The notes under the pieces: model-generated
Seen by the model: only the letters and a program-made list of their open reading frames with translations
What the model was told of the DNA's origin: nothing
The model's database searches: none
Translations under genes and position numbers: made by a program
Part shown: positions 21,208-35,020 of the stretch, piece after piece
Position numbering within the stretch: position 1 is the stretch's first letter
How the letters are laid out: each line of letters starts with the position of its first letter
Assembly (NCBI GenBank): GCA_038373865.1
Contig: JAXGGA010001143.1
Span: 1 to 64,000 of the forward strand
DNA length: 64,000 nucleotides
From: Uloborus plumipes
Lineage: Eukaryota; Arthropoda; Arachnida; Araneae; Uloboridae
Direction: 5' to 3'

Positions 21208-24200
21208 TACATAAATAATTTCTCCTCATACAATCTATAAGCTTTTTAAAACCTCCCTTGGAAGAATCATTTGATAAATGCTAACCCGAACATCTGCTAA
21301 TTTTATTATCCAGAATACTGCTGTCCCTGGAAGGGAGGGCATTAATATGAATATTATGAAGGAAAGCTTGTTGTAATTGCACTCGTTATTTCAAATAAAA
21401 AAACTGCTTTTGCTGAAATCAAATTCTTTACTACCAGCTTTCAAAAACTTTTACAAAACAGATTTTTTTTCTAGAGTTCCCTTTTATTTATAAAATGTAA
21501 TGCAAATACATATGATTCATATTATTGATCACTTACAAGTAAACCATAAATGTGTATAAAAGTAAGGGAGAATAAACAAATTGACATTAAGCTGTTGTAA
21601 GATATATATTCATCTACAAGCTCAATTCTGTAACATTAGAAAGAGGATTTCTTATGACCCCCAAAACATGTATAGTGTGTGAAAACACTGCAGTTTCCAG
21701 CCAAAATCAAAAGAGTTACATGAAGGAGAAAAAAATATTCCTGAAATTTTGAAAAAAAATTCACACACATTTATCACGTAAATTTTACTCTATCTATAAT
21801 GGTACCTTAAAATCCGGTGCATATCCCACTTTCATTTGATTTTTTTAATATCTTATATTTTAAATTATATGTTAAATTATATATATCTAACTTAAAATAT
21901 ATTTTAAGTTATATGAAGAGCACTCTGTTTGGCTATGTCACTATCATAGAGCTAAGACCAAATAAATACTAAAAGTATTATTTATTCAGAAACAGGATTA
22001 ATTCAGAAAAGATATCAAAATCAAAAATACCTTCTTACAATTACTCTTTTGACTGAGCAAACACTGGCAAAACAGTGCTATCGGAAAAGTATCTTTAAAC
22101 ACCAATTTAACTTACAAAACATAGTTTTTTGTACTTTGGCATTATGAAACTATTTTACAAATATTTTTAGAAAGCGCCTTGTTTTTAATAATTTTCAATT
22201 AAGTCAATAATTATATAAAAGAAAAGTCTTACAAAGCAAAGATGCTCTGAAGTTGTCTCGCAGTAGTAAACCAGCAATTCAGCCTATGAAAGAACAAAAA
22301 AGACCTAAGTTATCAAAGTCATCATTTATAAAGAAACTAATTATTAGTTAACAACAAAAACAGATTTTTGGTTTTGAATTCGTAATGCTTAGCACGACAA
22401 AGAGAAACATTTTCTTCGCATACTTCTAAAAGAACTTGATAAGGCACAAGCGACTCTTTTTCTAGAGCAAGTTAAAAGCAAGGTGTGACACACGAAATTA
22501 AGAATTTTTTTTCAAACAAATGCTTAGAGCTGTTTAAATAAGCTACAAGCCAATGTTATGCTTCTTTGAAACATACACTACTTAGCTAGAAATAAGAACA
22601 TAATGCAGTCGAACCAGGGATACAGAGATCTCCCGGTTGCAGCGAACCTTTATATTGGTCCGAACTGAAGCCCTATGCAATTAGTACAATTTCAGATGCT
22701 TATAAAGATCCCCAAATGCTAGAAAATTGGCTAGAGATCAAAAAATTTTACTGGAAATAATTTAACTTAGAACATGTAAAGATTTTCTGGTTTTATAAGT
22801 TTCAGTATTTTCTGAATAACTCAAAAACCTACGATGAGAAGAATTTGACAAGGAACTAATATTCCAATATTGCTGAAGAAACGAAAGATAAGTACAGGCT
22901 CTTCGATTTTTGCTCCAACGGCAGTTGTCAATTCTTAGAACAATTTTCTCACAACTGAAAATGAGACATATGGTCCTCTGATTTATGGATCTTATGAAAC
23001 GGACATTTTGCTTAGTCTGTATCTGCAAGAGGATATTTTTGTGGATTCAGAACAACCAACTGTACTGCTTTGAAAAACGAACTTTGTTTTAAAGATTGAG
23101 CAGTAACTGCCACCTATTTGAAATATGTTAATGATAAAACACAATGACAAAGCAACCTAACAAATTGAAAGCCTTTACCACAATTATAGCATTAATTACA
23201 CGAAAACACTTATCAGGAGTAAAAAGCAAAAAATAGGCTTTAATGACTCTGCAAAAAAAAAAGTCAGTTACAATTTTTTAAAAAGTAAATAACATTAATG
23301 CGAAAAGAAAAGCAATGTTCCATTGAAATGAACATTACTGTATACACTTGAGTATAAGTCAAGAAATTACAGTCAAAACACATGAGATTACTAACTAAAT
23401 GATTACAGTAAAAGACAGACTAGACTAAGAGGGGGGGGGGGGGGGTTGCCATTCGCGAATTTCCCCCATAGTTTATTGCATGGAAATTAAAGCTTGTTAA
23501 AAAAAGACTAATATTGATAACTCATCAAGAAAAATATGGCTACAGCGCAAAATTTTCTTCATAATAATTCAAAATAAAAGAAATTAGTAACATCATAACC
23601 AGGCAAATAGACAGGCAAGAAGACATTTATACTTTCTTTTGCTCACGCAATTTTTCAAAAATCTTAGCAAAACGTTCCAGATTTTCCCCATAAAGCAGGG
23701 GCACCAATATACAGGTTTTTGATATCCCTCAATAACGGGGGATTAGACTCATATACATAATGTTATATTTTTTAACAGTACTATAGTACTTATGGTAATA
23801 TGCTTTTGCAATTTTTCCTGTGCACAAAAAATTTTTTTATGACTTAATGAGCATCTCAAAAAGTTTATTGATTTTGAAGCACAATAAAATGTTCACTCCA
23901 TTATGTCATGATTAATTATATTTTAATTCAAGAAAATAACATTTTACTACAATACATATCAATAGATATTTTTTGTGATAACTTGTCCGCAGCTAAACTT
24001 CATGTTAATTTTGCTTAAATTTGATGGTAGTTTTGCTGAAGAGGTTAAAAGGTAATTTTTGAAAATCACATAATGGTGGAATTACGCCTCTAGTCTTAAA
24101 ATTTTAATTTGGATTCCAAAAAAAAAAAAAAATTTATAAGTCGATAAAACTACTAACCCTTTCAATGCGAATACAATGCCCTTAGATCTTTTCACCCTTA

Positions 24201-26948
24201 AACCTATGAAAAATGAATAAAGAAATAAAAAAATTAGAACAAATAAGACAAACGGGTGCCCTGAGAAAATTTACTCATTAACTACTTCATAGTTTTATGT
24301 AATTTAATAGTTAAGTTAATTTCATTATTAAATGAATTTTACAATTTTTTTGCACGATGCATGCAAGATTTTAAAGAACCCCAAATACTTCTAAAGAAGT
24401 ACCTAGAAAGCAAATACAATACCGTAAAATTTTTAAGCTGACAAGCCAAAACTTTCTGGCAGTCAACTTTTTCTGCATCAATTTTATAACTATAAACATC
24501 TGGCTGTTTTCAAATTTTCAAGTAGAATGATTTTGGGGAACAGGTAGAGAACATTTATAAAAAAGAGCTTAGTGTAAAATAACATATAGAATCAAATTTG
24601 CAAAAGCAAATTTTGACTCCTTTCTGAAGGGAAAAATTCAACATTTATTATGATAATCCCAATCAAGTTTCAACTTGCAATTCACGTACAATATACATTT
24701 TTAAATATGTTAATAATGCTAATTTCTACTAAAATTCAATGATTCTCAGAAGAGAAAGAAGTGCCAGTTGGAATATATTCAAAATTGGGGCATCAATTGC
24801 AAGAACATTTGAATCTAAAATAAGGGTAGTATAGTTGTTTCTAAAAAATATATATATTAAAAAATGCATTTAACTATTTTGTACAAATCAAGCTCTGTAT
24901 TAAAGGGCACCCTAATACTTTAGACAAAAAAGAAACTTGTTTACTAATATAACTGAAAAAGCATTAAAAAATATTATCAAATTACAATGTAATGAAAATT
25001 CTTGTTTCTGAAAAAAGAAAATCTAGTTATAGCAAAAGAAACTCTTAAGTACTATCTTAACAATGATGCAGATAGTATTGTCAAAATGTACATATAATGG
25101 AATTTTAGCTTTGCTAAAATTAACTAAATATCACACCATAAATACTTCCAATAAAAAGAAATAACCACAAAACAATAATGGATTACAGTCTTGAAAAGCA
25201 GCATGATGCTCAAATCACAAATGTTATTGTATTACAGTAGGCAGAGCTGTAACATTGAAAAGTTGGTTTTTCATTCTAAACACAATAACATAACTTAAAA
25301 TGAAGTGCATAGCATGAAATTCGACAACTATACCCCACGGCCACAAGGAGGCAACATGACTATACAAACAGCCGAAAACAAATCCATTACATCTGGCTTT
25401 TTTCATCGTGAAGGTGGGTTTTGAAAAACCCAAGCAATTCTGGATTATTTGACAGGTCTGAATGTTTTGTAGAATAAAACCACTTGGTCTAAAGTCAAAC
25501 TGCAGGTCCTGCATTTGTGATAGCACTAGGCTTACACAAGTAGGCCTACCGTGCTTCTTGATAAAAGCCAAACTGGAAATAGCCAAACTGTTGCACAAGT
25601 GTTCAAGCTAAAAAAGTTAAAAAAAAGACATAACTTATCTGATTTTAAACAGTATCTGCTCATTCCACAAAATAAATATTGGTATAAAAATAGCTTTCTT
25701 ACATATAAATATCAAAAAGCATTTTTTAATGATACATAAATAGACAATATTTATGGGAAGAATTTCTATTTCACATTATGTCAAGGTTTAAAAAAACTTG
25801 AAAAGTTTGTCTCCTTGAGAGAAGAGATTGCTTATAAGCAGTTATTTTTTCTTAATTATATTTTAAATCAAATTCTTTCCGCACCATTAACTTAAAATAC
25901 AAAGTGCATGATTTTGAGCCATAATTTAGTGTGCTGAATCATTTAATTACATAAAGCAATATCATCAAGCAATGCAACTACATATGTAACATCTGTTATA
26001 AGAAAAATTCAAACTTAACATAAAAATGGCAGAGACAAGTTTGAATTTCAATAATTACATCAACTTGATATTCTGCAAAAGGGTGGGCATAAATTGCCCA
26101 ATTCCAAGAACTAAAGTGCCCGATTACAAAAAAAACCGGACAACTTGAAAAATGAGTGATTTTTACGCCCTAGCTACAATAATTTTCTTTACTGCTAGAA
26201 ATTAACATTGTAATTCTAACTTCAGGTCCGTCATTTAAGAGTCAATCCCCTCCCCAGACCAAGATAAAATTTAAAATTATGTAAACTTAAGTAGTCTATA
26301 GAAAAACTTCAAAAAAAAAACCCGTACTCTGTAAAGGGCATTACAGAGCTGTTATAGTACAAATAACAGCAATAATGTTGAAAGCAAATTCAGTATCACA
26401 ATATAATTTAATTTACACTTGTTTCAGTATTTATTGAGGAAACTTCAAAATTGATGATCCACATTAATCCCGCAAAAAGAAAAAAATACATTAACTTGTC
26501 TAAAAACTATAAAAATGATTTGCAAACTTAAAACTTTATATGAACGGCGTGTGCAACTGCATGTTAGTCTATACTATCTAGGTCTGCCACCAAGCAACTT
26601 TCCCGTCTTTGAGAAATCAATGTAATTAAATGGAACTGGGTGTGGTTTTACAGTTCTTTCGGTAAAATTTATATTGAGCTGATACAATATTAACTACAGT
26701 TTTGAAGTTTTTACATAAAATAGTTAATGCATAAAAAAGGCAGAGTGCAAAAAACAACATCGACTAAAAAGGGGATTAAGTATTTTTGTTTATCCTACAT
26801 TATCAAATAAAAAATACTTAATCTAACCATATACTGTTCTTTTTTGTTTTAATATTTAACAAAAAAGAAAATACTAAATGAGGAAAATCGGGAATAAAAA
26901 TAGAAAATTAACATGAAAATAAAATTAATATTGGAGAGAAAAACTTAC
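21208..26948. other. Intron sequence, no gene found
   Basis: Scanned on both strands. A 124-codon minus-strand frame at 25224-25598 has no recognisable domain and no splice-site support. The remainder is AT-rich with homopolymer runs and isolated transposon ends. Confidence 0.45.
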
Positions 26949-27027
26949 CTTCAAAAGTATTCAGCATTCTCTTTTGATTTTCCCACAGTGATCCAACACC
27001 ATGAGCTGACAGATCTGCTATGCACAT
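26949..27027 (-). other. Candidate alternative exon with strong donor
   Basis: A textbook donor (TTTTGAAG|GTAAGTTT, GT at 26948-26947) ends an open stretch that could start at ATG 27027 and reads MCIADLSAHG...LNTFE. Possible acceptors upstream (CAG near 27010, TAG near 27040) are weak. Joined to the acceptor at 20161 the frame stops within two codons, so it would be a leader exon with a short upstream ORF rather than an N-terminal extension. It is not recognised as any protein family. Confidence 0.25.
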
Positions 27028-29078
27028 GTTTCGATATCTAATTTGTATATATCACAAAAAATAACCAAGAAAATCTGAACTGTACTTTTCAAAATGTAAT
27101 ACAAGGCAAAACATGTGCATGACGAGAATACAGTTGAGAAGTACAAAATAAAAACTTTTAAATTAGTTTTCATTATAAAAAATACTCTTGTATTTATCAG
27201 CATGTTTATGTTTTGTAAAACAAAAACAAAGAGAATCAAAAAATTAGCAGTAATCTTTGATCTTAGAATAAAACATAAGACTCCACTGAAAGAGAATATC
27301 GAGAACTACAAACTGCTAGCATGGCATATAATATAACAATACACAATACATTAAATACTCCTATGAAAATGTGCAACAAAACAATACACAGCATTTTTAA
27401 ACAGCTTTAATAAAAATTATTAAAACATCCTTCAATGTGTCACTAATTTCTTTCTTGCAAGGATACACAAGCACACATGCAAGAAAAATCTAGTGTATTA
27501 AGTATTAAGATGAACGCAGATAAAAATCAAATTTGATTTTGTTCATAGTACACATTTTGATTTGAAAGGCTAGAATTCATGTTTAATATACAAATTACAA
27601 ATAATGGCAAGTGATAAGGTACTATTCCCAGAGCTGCCAACTTGACAAGTTGAATACTAGTTCAATATAATCTACAGCACAAACACTTCATTAGGTATAG
27701 AATGAATACAAGACAATGACTTTTTTTGTTCCAGTTTATGTATATGAACAAGTTCAGTAGTTCGAGATAGATCATTTCTTTATAAGCAATTGTGAAGTCT
27801 GTTGCCCAAACAAAGCAGAATGCAAAATTCTGTCTTCTTGACTTAATTACTCATAGAAATTAACCTCAATAAGATTTTAAAATGCCTCGGAACTTTTTTT
27901 TTTCAACTTAAACATTGTCACATTACACAGCAAATTTTAGTTATAAATCTGTAAAATCAGCAACAGCAAAACAATGCATTTTTTCCAAATGGAATGGACA
28001 TTTCATCCTTGAACAACTCAAATGAAGCAACAATGATGCAAAGATAATCTATTGCTATAATAACCTTTTTTTGTTTGAGATGAGAGATTCAATCAGTATA
28101 TAGCTGTCATTGGACTTGGAAAAGCAGTTTGACCAGTGTTAGAATCAAAAAGGAACAAAACAAGAATCGTATTCAGATTTTCAGATCACCTTTCTTGTCA
28201 TTGCTCTTAACACTAATCAAATAAAATTAGATCATTAATATTTTCCCCAAAAGTTATACAGCTACTAAGCATATGCAGCAGATTTGAAATAATTATATGA
28301 CTGAAACTTTATAATAAGGTAAATATCAGTATAGGAACCAATTTCTAAACAAAAATTGTTAAACAATATAAAACATAGAAAAAAGCAGTTTAATACTTCA
28401 CGTATTAAATGCTTTTGCTATGAAATATTCAAAATCTACACCACTAATCAAAATCTGTACATAGCATGATAGAATCATACAAGTTGACAGCTCTGAATTT
28501 CCCTTAACATATTTAGTATCTTTAAACAACCCCTTTAATTTTAGTTTTAAATATAATACATGCATTAGGTTCAACAAACAGCAAAAGCTAAATCGTTTGC
28601 AAAAATCAATGCGGCTTAAAAGGTACTAGAATAGAGAAAAAAAGCTTTATCAGAGTTCATACTCAATTTTAGAAATAAAAATTAGTTTTCGAAGGAAAAA
28701 AACAGGATTTTATAGCACAACTTTTTATATCACATCAAGATTAGGATCCCCTTTAAGATTTTAAGCAAGGTAATTTAATATAGCACACTTATTAACCATT
28801 TTAAATAATGATTTAATTGAATTTTGGAAGTGAGACACGTAAAATGTAGAGAAACACACTGCTTTTATTTAAGAAAATGTATTAACACCAATGAAATTTT
28901 AAATTAATTTTCTGATTTTACTCTCAATTGTAAGTTGTCAAAATTATGCTGTTTTTTAGTGAACTTTTCAATATCCAGCAATTTTTTTAAGTTTTTGCCA
29001 CTGTCTCGGCAAAATGCCTAACCCTAGTTTCTACCCTACTGCCAAGTTCAGTGACTGTCGGTGGTGTTAACAAAACAG
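27028..29078. other. Intron sequence, no gene found
   Basis: No supported coding region. A transposon terminus (CGGCAAAATGCCTAACCCTAG) near 29006-29026 matches the right end of the 30361-32880 element. Confidence 0.45.
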
Positions 29079-29887
29079 CATACCTGCCAACATGTCTACT
29101 TAGAAAATCTTACAATTTATTTCCTACGAAATCATACTGAGACAATAACGTATTTCTTAATGAAAATCAGACATTAAATAAGTTATTGTAATTATATAAC
29201 GGTCACTTTCAGTAGTTTTTTTTTTTTCATTTTAATTAATATTTTAACTTTTCTTTATATTTTAAATTGAATAAATTCATTTCAGTTGCAATTTTCAGTG
29301 ATGTATGTGTTAAATATAAGCATGCTGGTAAAAAAAAGCATGAAAAGAAAATAAATGAAATAAAATAAAGTAGTTTTCGGTAGTCATGTTAAAATAACTT
29401 CTAACCATCAAAAATATTAAAGCACTGACCAGATGTTAAAGGATTGAAATGTCAAGCAAAAGAAGCGATTTTAAGAGAATCGCGGGTAGAATGTAAACAT
29501 GTAAAATGGGGAGGAAAAAATTTATAAAAATAAATAATTAAATGTGATAACCTAAAGTAGCGTACGTCAATGTAACCTAAAAATTTCGCAAATGTTAAAA
29601 TTTTTGCACGATGCAAAAGGATTGCAGTCTCAACCACGCGGGCCAGTTTTCCACAAAGTACGCGTTCAGTGCTGAAATATGACGAAGTTTAGGCCTTGCC
29701 TAGCGTATGAATACATGTAACGATGTATTCTAAAGAAGCTTCGTTGTTAAAATGTAGTTATATATGGAAAAAAATGGAATTGATGAAAAATCTGAAAAAC
29801 GTACGATTTTATACCTTTACCGTACGATCGTACTAAAGGGTAAAAAACGTACATTGTACGGCCAAAACGTACAAGTTGGCAGGTATG
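29079..29887. mobile_element. CATACCTGCCAAC hAT-like element, 809 bp
   Basis: Inverted termini CATACCTGCCAAC and GTTGGCAGGTATG, with AAACAG on both sides (29073-29078 and 29888-29893), a 6-bp target duplication. The right subterminal part has repeated CGTAC motifs. The interior carries two copies (29371-29500 and 29541-29670) of the module also found in the 12320-14708 element. No transposase. Confidence 0.88.
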
Positions 29888-29893
29888 AAACAG

Positions 29894-30360
29894 TGATTTG
29901 TTTCATAGCTTTAAAGGGAAAACTTATAACTAATATTGCATCTCTATCTGGAACATATGAATACTTTCATTCGCCATAGGTATGGGCAAGGTGTTTATTT
30001 TGCATCAGATTTTTATTTATGTATTTAGTATAGTGGGCCTAAAGTTTCTTTACACAAAATTGGTGTTTCTAGATTTATCTTAAGATACAAGGTTTAAAGA
30101 TCATTTTACTGTTTTAAAATTCAAATACTAACTTGTACGAACTCTAAACCGATTGCCACTCCTGATTTTTCAAAAAAAAAAAAAGTTTTGTTAATACCTC
30201 TATAATAAACCTCTTAATTACACTGTTTCCACCAGTAATTAGAACAATTGTACAAAATAATCAAATATAATATGCTCATTAATACAAAAATTTACCCTTT
30301 TTATTGCAAATTATCCATAGAATTTTGCCAGTTCTTTTAGTCTACTATTGCAGACAAATT
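29894..30360. other. Intron sequence, nothing recognised
   Basis: AT-rich; no coding or structural feature seen. Confidence 0.45.
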
Positions 30361-31267
30361 AGGGTTGGCATATTTTTGCGGAAGGTGGGAAAAAGTCAAG
30401 GTAAAAATACCCTTTTCCCACCTTTTTTTTTTTTAACTGGATTTACAGGAATGTAACTAACATTTTACTATTTTTTAAGTTTTTTTTTTACTGAGAAAAT
30501 GAATTGAACCTACTCAGTAAAAGGCTTTTTTGGTGTAAATTTTATGAACATAGAATGAAGGAGAATATGTCACTGGCTTAGGTTTAAAAAGGGTCTTGAG
30601 GGGGCCAATCTAGAGAGAAATTAGGTCTGTTAAAGGACCCTTCACAAAATTCAGTCACAAAAATGGACCTTTCACAAAAATCCCACACTCGAAAACAGAC
30701 TCTTCACAGAAATCGGAGTTTAAAGAACAATCAGGAATCTTTCTTGCCGTAACTGTTTTCACAAAATTCCAAAAACAGGAACTTGGTCAAATATCCTGGA
30801 TCGACCCCTGGACTTATTTGTAGATGAACGAACCATAATTAGTATGTACTAGATCACCTCCTGTCATTTTGTATTTCTCTGGAGGGAGGTGTGATGGGTC
30901 AGTGGATGTATTTCATGCTAATTATACCAAAAAGCAACCAAAACTACAACTATTTATTTGTAAAATCAATAACACTTCTATGTCAGGGGGCAGCAATTTT
31001 CCCCTCCTGACCCTCAAAATGATGGGCCTGTCTATCTCATTACTGTTCTGACGCTTAAATGTCTTATTGTTGCTATGAGATGAAGAGATGAAAAAATAGT
31101 TTAAACTTTTACTATAGTTAACTAATAATGAAAATTATTTCATAAAATAGTAGATTCATTAAATTCAATTGAATTGTCTACACTAGAATAAAAAATAAAT
31201 TTTTGTTTCTCCAAAGCTGCATAGCGAAAACAAATTATTAAACTTTTTTGCCACTATTTCTAGTAGA

Positions 31268-31930
31268 AATGAGTTCGGGCTCACTTTTGAAGGCCCAAGC
31301 CCGAGCATTTTTAATCCGAGCCCGAGTGATATTGTCTTGTTTTGAGCCCGACCCGGCCCGAGCGTACCAAACATCAATATATATTTTTAATGTCCACTTG
31401 GGATGCACTGCCATATGGTATATCGTAATATCAATCGCAAATATATTATAAGTGCATTAATATATTATAAGCCCCCCCCCCATGACTATTTACAACACTC
31501 CTTCCAGATTCGTAGGAATTTTGTCAACAGTCAACCTTCAATCAGAGAAAAACGTTTTATGACTTCTGTCTCTTAATGGCCTTTCAAGCACCACGGGGGT
31601 TTGCGTCATTTGTCCCCACTTTCTACTGACCATTTACACCCCAGCTCAGCAGATCGCTTGCTTTCCGATGTGCGGAAGCTGAGAAACAATGTGTGGGAGT
31701 GGGAGATAAGGTGATAGATGTTATTTCTCTGAAACTCTTCCTGAACAAAGCAATTCTGCCATTAAGAAAGACTGTTCTCACGCTCTTTAAGTACCCCAAT
31801 ATTTTATTCCGCGAACGTTGTATTTGTATAAAAACTGACTATCTTAACATGAGATCTAGCCCGAGCCCGAAAGCTGCTTAAAGATAAAGGGCCCGAGTCC
31901 GTTTCGGGCTCGGCCCGGCTCATCTCATAT
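31268..31930. repeat. CCCGAGCCCGA-rich repeat element
   Basis: Two GC-rich borders (about 31268-31368 and 31853-31925) made of GAGCCCGA / TCGGGCTC motifs in both orientations enclose 480 bp of ordinary sequence. The arrangement looks like subterminal repeats of a DNA transposon. Termini are not exactly defined. Confidence 0.5.
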
Positions 31931-32026
31931 TTCTAGCTTTCCCCCCCAAGAATTATACAAAAATGTTTTAACTATCAAATTAATATCAGTTCAATTTTTA
32001 ATTAATACTTTGAATTAACTCTCAAT

Positions 32027-32737
32027 TAGGGATGCACCAATAAGCAAATTGGCCGATTACCAATTAATCGTCTGAGCCGATTAATGATAAGGATAATTGT
32101 TTTTCTACTACCAATTTTACCATCACTTTTTTTATCTCTTACACAATTCCAAGTTTAGAAATAGTAAGTAGTTTATTTCTGGGCGAAGTTTTTATTTTTT
32201 TTCCATTTTCCTAGTTTTCATAAAATAAATTCAGTATTTTATCTAATTTCTTAGAACCAATTTTCATATTAGTATTAGTGTTAGTAATATTATCAACACA
32301 TTGTTAGTTATGTTGATTGGAAATAAAAATTTATGAAAAAAGGAGGGGAGGGGAGTGTGGTGAACATTCCAATTTAGGAGTACTTTTAATTCATATATTT
32401 CAGTAATTAGTAGCAATTTAATTCAATACTTTTATTTTTTGAAAATTAGAGGTTATCCGAAAGCACCGTGCTAAGGAGAAAACTATCGCCACATGAAGAA
32501 TGTTGCATCATTGTCTATGTATAGTTATTCAAAGTAGGAGAATTAATTAAAAAAAAAAAAACTTTATATCAACTGTGAGGATTATTATTACAATTAATAA
32601 AATTATTCCTCATAGTTTCCTAGTGAAAGTATTCTTTAAAGAATAATGCCTGAAAAATATTTTTCAGCCGATTAATCGGCCTGATTTTGCTGATTAATTA
32701 TAATCGGCAAAGTGGCCGATTAATTGTTGCATCTCTA
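32027..32737. mobile_element. hAT-like element TAGGGATGCACC, copy 1
   Basis: 711 bp with ends TAGGGATGCACC and GTTGCATCTCTA and a perfect 8-bp duplication CTCTCAAT (32019-32026 and 32738-32745), the hAT hallmark. Subterminal GCCGATTAATCGG palindromes cluster at both ends. Non-coding. The second copy at 42113 shares ends and interior, and a solo end lies at 35918-35995. Confidence 0.92.
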
Positions 32738-32880
32738 CTCTCAATTGCATTATGTATGAAATTTCATTGTCTTTTAGTGTATTTTTTTTACTTCCAGCTA
32801 TTTCCTAGTTTTTGCTATTTTTTCCAGTTTTTAAAACTATCCCGGCAAAAATACCATTTTGCCGGCAAAATGCTCAATCC

Positions 32881-35020
32881 TAAAATAAATCATACCTGTT
32901 GATCTATAATTTCAATAGCAAAACAGTGGTTTAAAACATTGACATCCGCCATTCGAAGTCCTGGACATATCTTTTGTTTCTTCATCAATATCTAAAGATC
33001 AGACCCTTATCAAATTGTTCTTGTTGAAAACAAGTTGTTCAGAAAATAAACTCACTCATAAAAGTCAGAAAAGTTTCTTCGAACATATTTCAAGTCAAAA
33101 ATTTCCAACAAAATTTGTTTCAACTGATATTTTAACATTTCTTGATAGCAATAGTCGATTCCCTAGCATTTGAGGATCCTTAAAAGCAGCCAAAATTGTA
33201 TTAATTATGTATAGCTTTGGTTTAGACCATTCAAAAGGTTGGATACAAACCAGGAACGCTACAGCTAATAAGTTTACACCAGGGTTCCTTTACCTACCAC
33301 TTCATGAGGTTCAATTAACCGTTGCATGGGATCCTTTTTTTTTATCTGGACCAGGAGCCAATCAATTCCTGGTGCTCCTTTTTCCTTCCATTACATCACA
33401 CCAAGTGTTAAATTAAATAAGGGAAAACAGGTGAAAATTAAGAGTTAAAGCATTGATGGATAAAACACACAAGTAAAGCAAGGTTTAGTACTAAAATTGA
33501 TATATATATATATATATAAATTAATATTCACAGGGCAGGTTTACACTGTTCTTTATTGGCTGGTGAACTTCTCAACCTATAAATGAAAAATTACCACTGG
33601 ACCAGAACCACAATGGAGTGAACAGTTGGATTACCTGATAAACACATTGCAGACTTAAATAAACAGGCACAAGTAACTTTAAAAATTGCATCTCCTCAGA
33701 TGCAAAAACTATTGCCTTACAGAACAAGGTGAATATTGATTAATCAAACTTATTGATGCATTGTAGCCCTAAAGGATTAATTGCTACAAGTATTATGAAT
33801 TAAGGGCATAGTTAACTGAGAAGAAATGTCATTATTTTTAAAGAAATTTGTAACTGGTGTTAAATATAAAAAAAGGCAAACTTGATAACGTTTTGACGTG
33901 AATTTTGCGGTGAAAAAACAAATCTACCCCTGGTAAATAAATACCTTGAGTTTTAATTTGATGATTTAAATTTTAAACATATTTCTTTTTTGTAAGCCAT
34001 AGGAAATTAAACAATAATTGTAATTATCAGGATATTTAAAACTAATAATAAGGAAAATGTTCACTGCACAATTTCGTAATAAAATATATGAAAAAAAACG
34101 TAATCAACAAGTGCGATCAGAATTTAAGAAAAAGAAAAAAAAACTCACGTCTTCCGTAGCACAAAGCATAAATACAGGAATCTAACTTTCCTGTCCAAAT
34201 GAAAAAAAACAACTTCCAAAACGTTGAAGTTATAAAATTACACGATTGCAAAAGATGAAACAAAAAAAGCTCAAGATATATTACGTGGAAAATATTTATT
34301 AATTTTTTTTTTCTTTTCATTTTGGCACAAAAATGCAAGAAAAAAATATCGAACAATAACAGAATACCAATATACAGATTTTTTTTTTTTAAGTAGGATA
34401 TATATATCGAATAAAATCCACCTCCTTGTGACTTTGAATAACCTACAAGGCTAAATATAAACATTTTTCAATGTCACTGTCAAGTAGTGTAATAAATGTT
34501 AGGTAACTGATATTGCAATGAATACGACACTTATACACGAAATTAAGGGGATGACCAATGACACAAAAAAGAAAAATGGCTTCATAGTTTTGTATAAGTT
34601 TTTATTTTTCAACTGGTAAATTAAATCGGCGTGTGTCAGAGCGACGAAATTCAGTCACTCAAAAATAAATTTAAATTTATTCACAACAAAAAATGTTACC
34701 TCTAAGAAACAAAGAATTATTTGATATAAAATTAAATACTTTAGGCTTAACACCGGCGAAAATAGGGTTAACCGGTTACAATTAAATAAAGAGAAAATTG
34801 GAGTAAAAGCGGATCTCTTACTATTTGTGTTTTTTTTTCTATTCATAAAATATACGAATTCAGAGGTGAAAATATTTTTCAAATTACATCTTTACAATCT
34901 AAACACAAAAATTAACCAGAACCATATATGAATAAAAGATAGCTACGTTATAGCGAACTCCAACTTGTCTGATAGTACTAATTTTCCGAACAGAAAGGTT
35001 TTAAAAGGAACAAAACTTAC
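32881..35020. other. Intron sequence before the Pep-like first exon
   Basis: No coding region supported. It contains an (AT)n microsatellite near 33500-33518 and A/T-rich runs. The long minus-strand frames here (34117-34464, 34655-34882) are low-complexity F/K/L-rich artefacts. Confidence 0.4.

Larger units (their letters stand above)
30361..32880. mobile_element. Composite element with AGGGTTGGCAT ends, nested insertions
   Basis: The left end AGGGTTGGCATATTTTTGCGG resembles the inverted right end CCGGCAAAATGCTCAATCC with a few mismatches. Between them lie a CCCGAG-repeat block (31268-31930) and a complete hAT-like element (32027-32737). No target duplication could be seen, so the two ends may belong to separate copies. 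Confidence 0.45.
20161..35020 (-). other. Probable long 5'UTR intron of the Pep-like gene
   Basis: About 14.9 kb with no convincing coding exon. It is filled with AT-rich sequence, homopolymers (a long G run ending near 23447) and transposons at 20585-21207, 29079-29887 and 30361-32880. A Tigger-like terminus (GCAGTCGAACCAGGG) lies near 22606 and an (AT)n tract near 33500. The extent rests on the acceptor at 20161 and the donor at 35020, and would change if the candidate exon ending at 26949 is used. Confidence 0.4.

Noticed and set aside
25224..25598. 124-codon minus-strand open frame inside the Pep-like intron
   Set aside because: No recognisable domain, no splice or promoter context, and composition is like the surrounding intron.
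34117..34882. Long Phe/Leu/Lys-rich minus-strand frames
   Set aside because: They follow A/T homopolymer runs and read as low-complexity translation, not a membrane protein gene.
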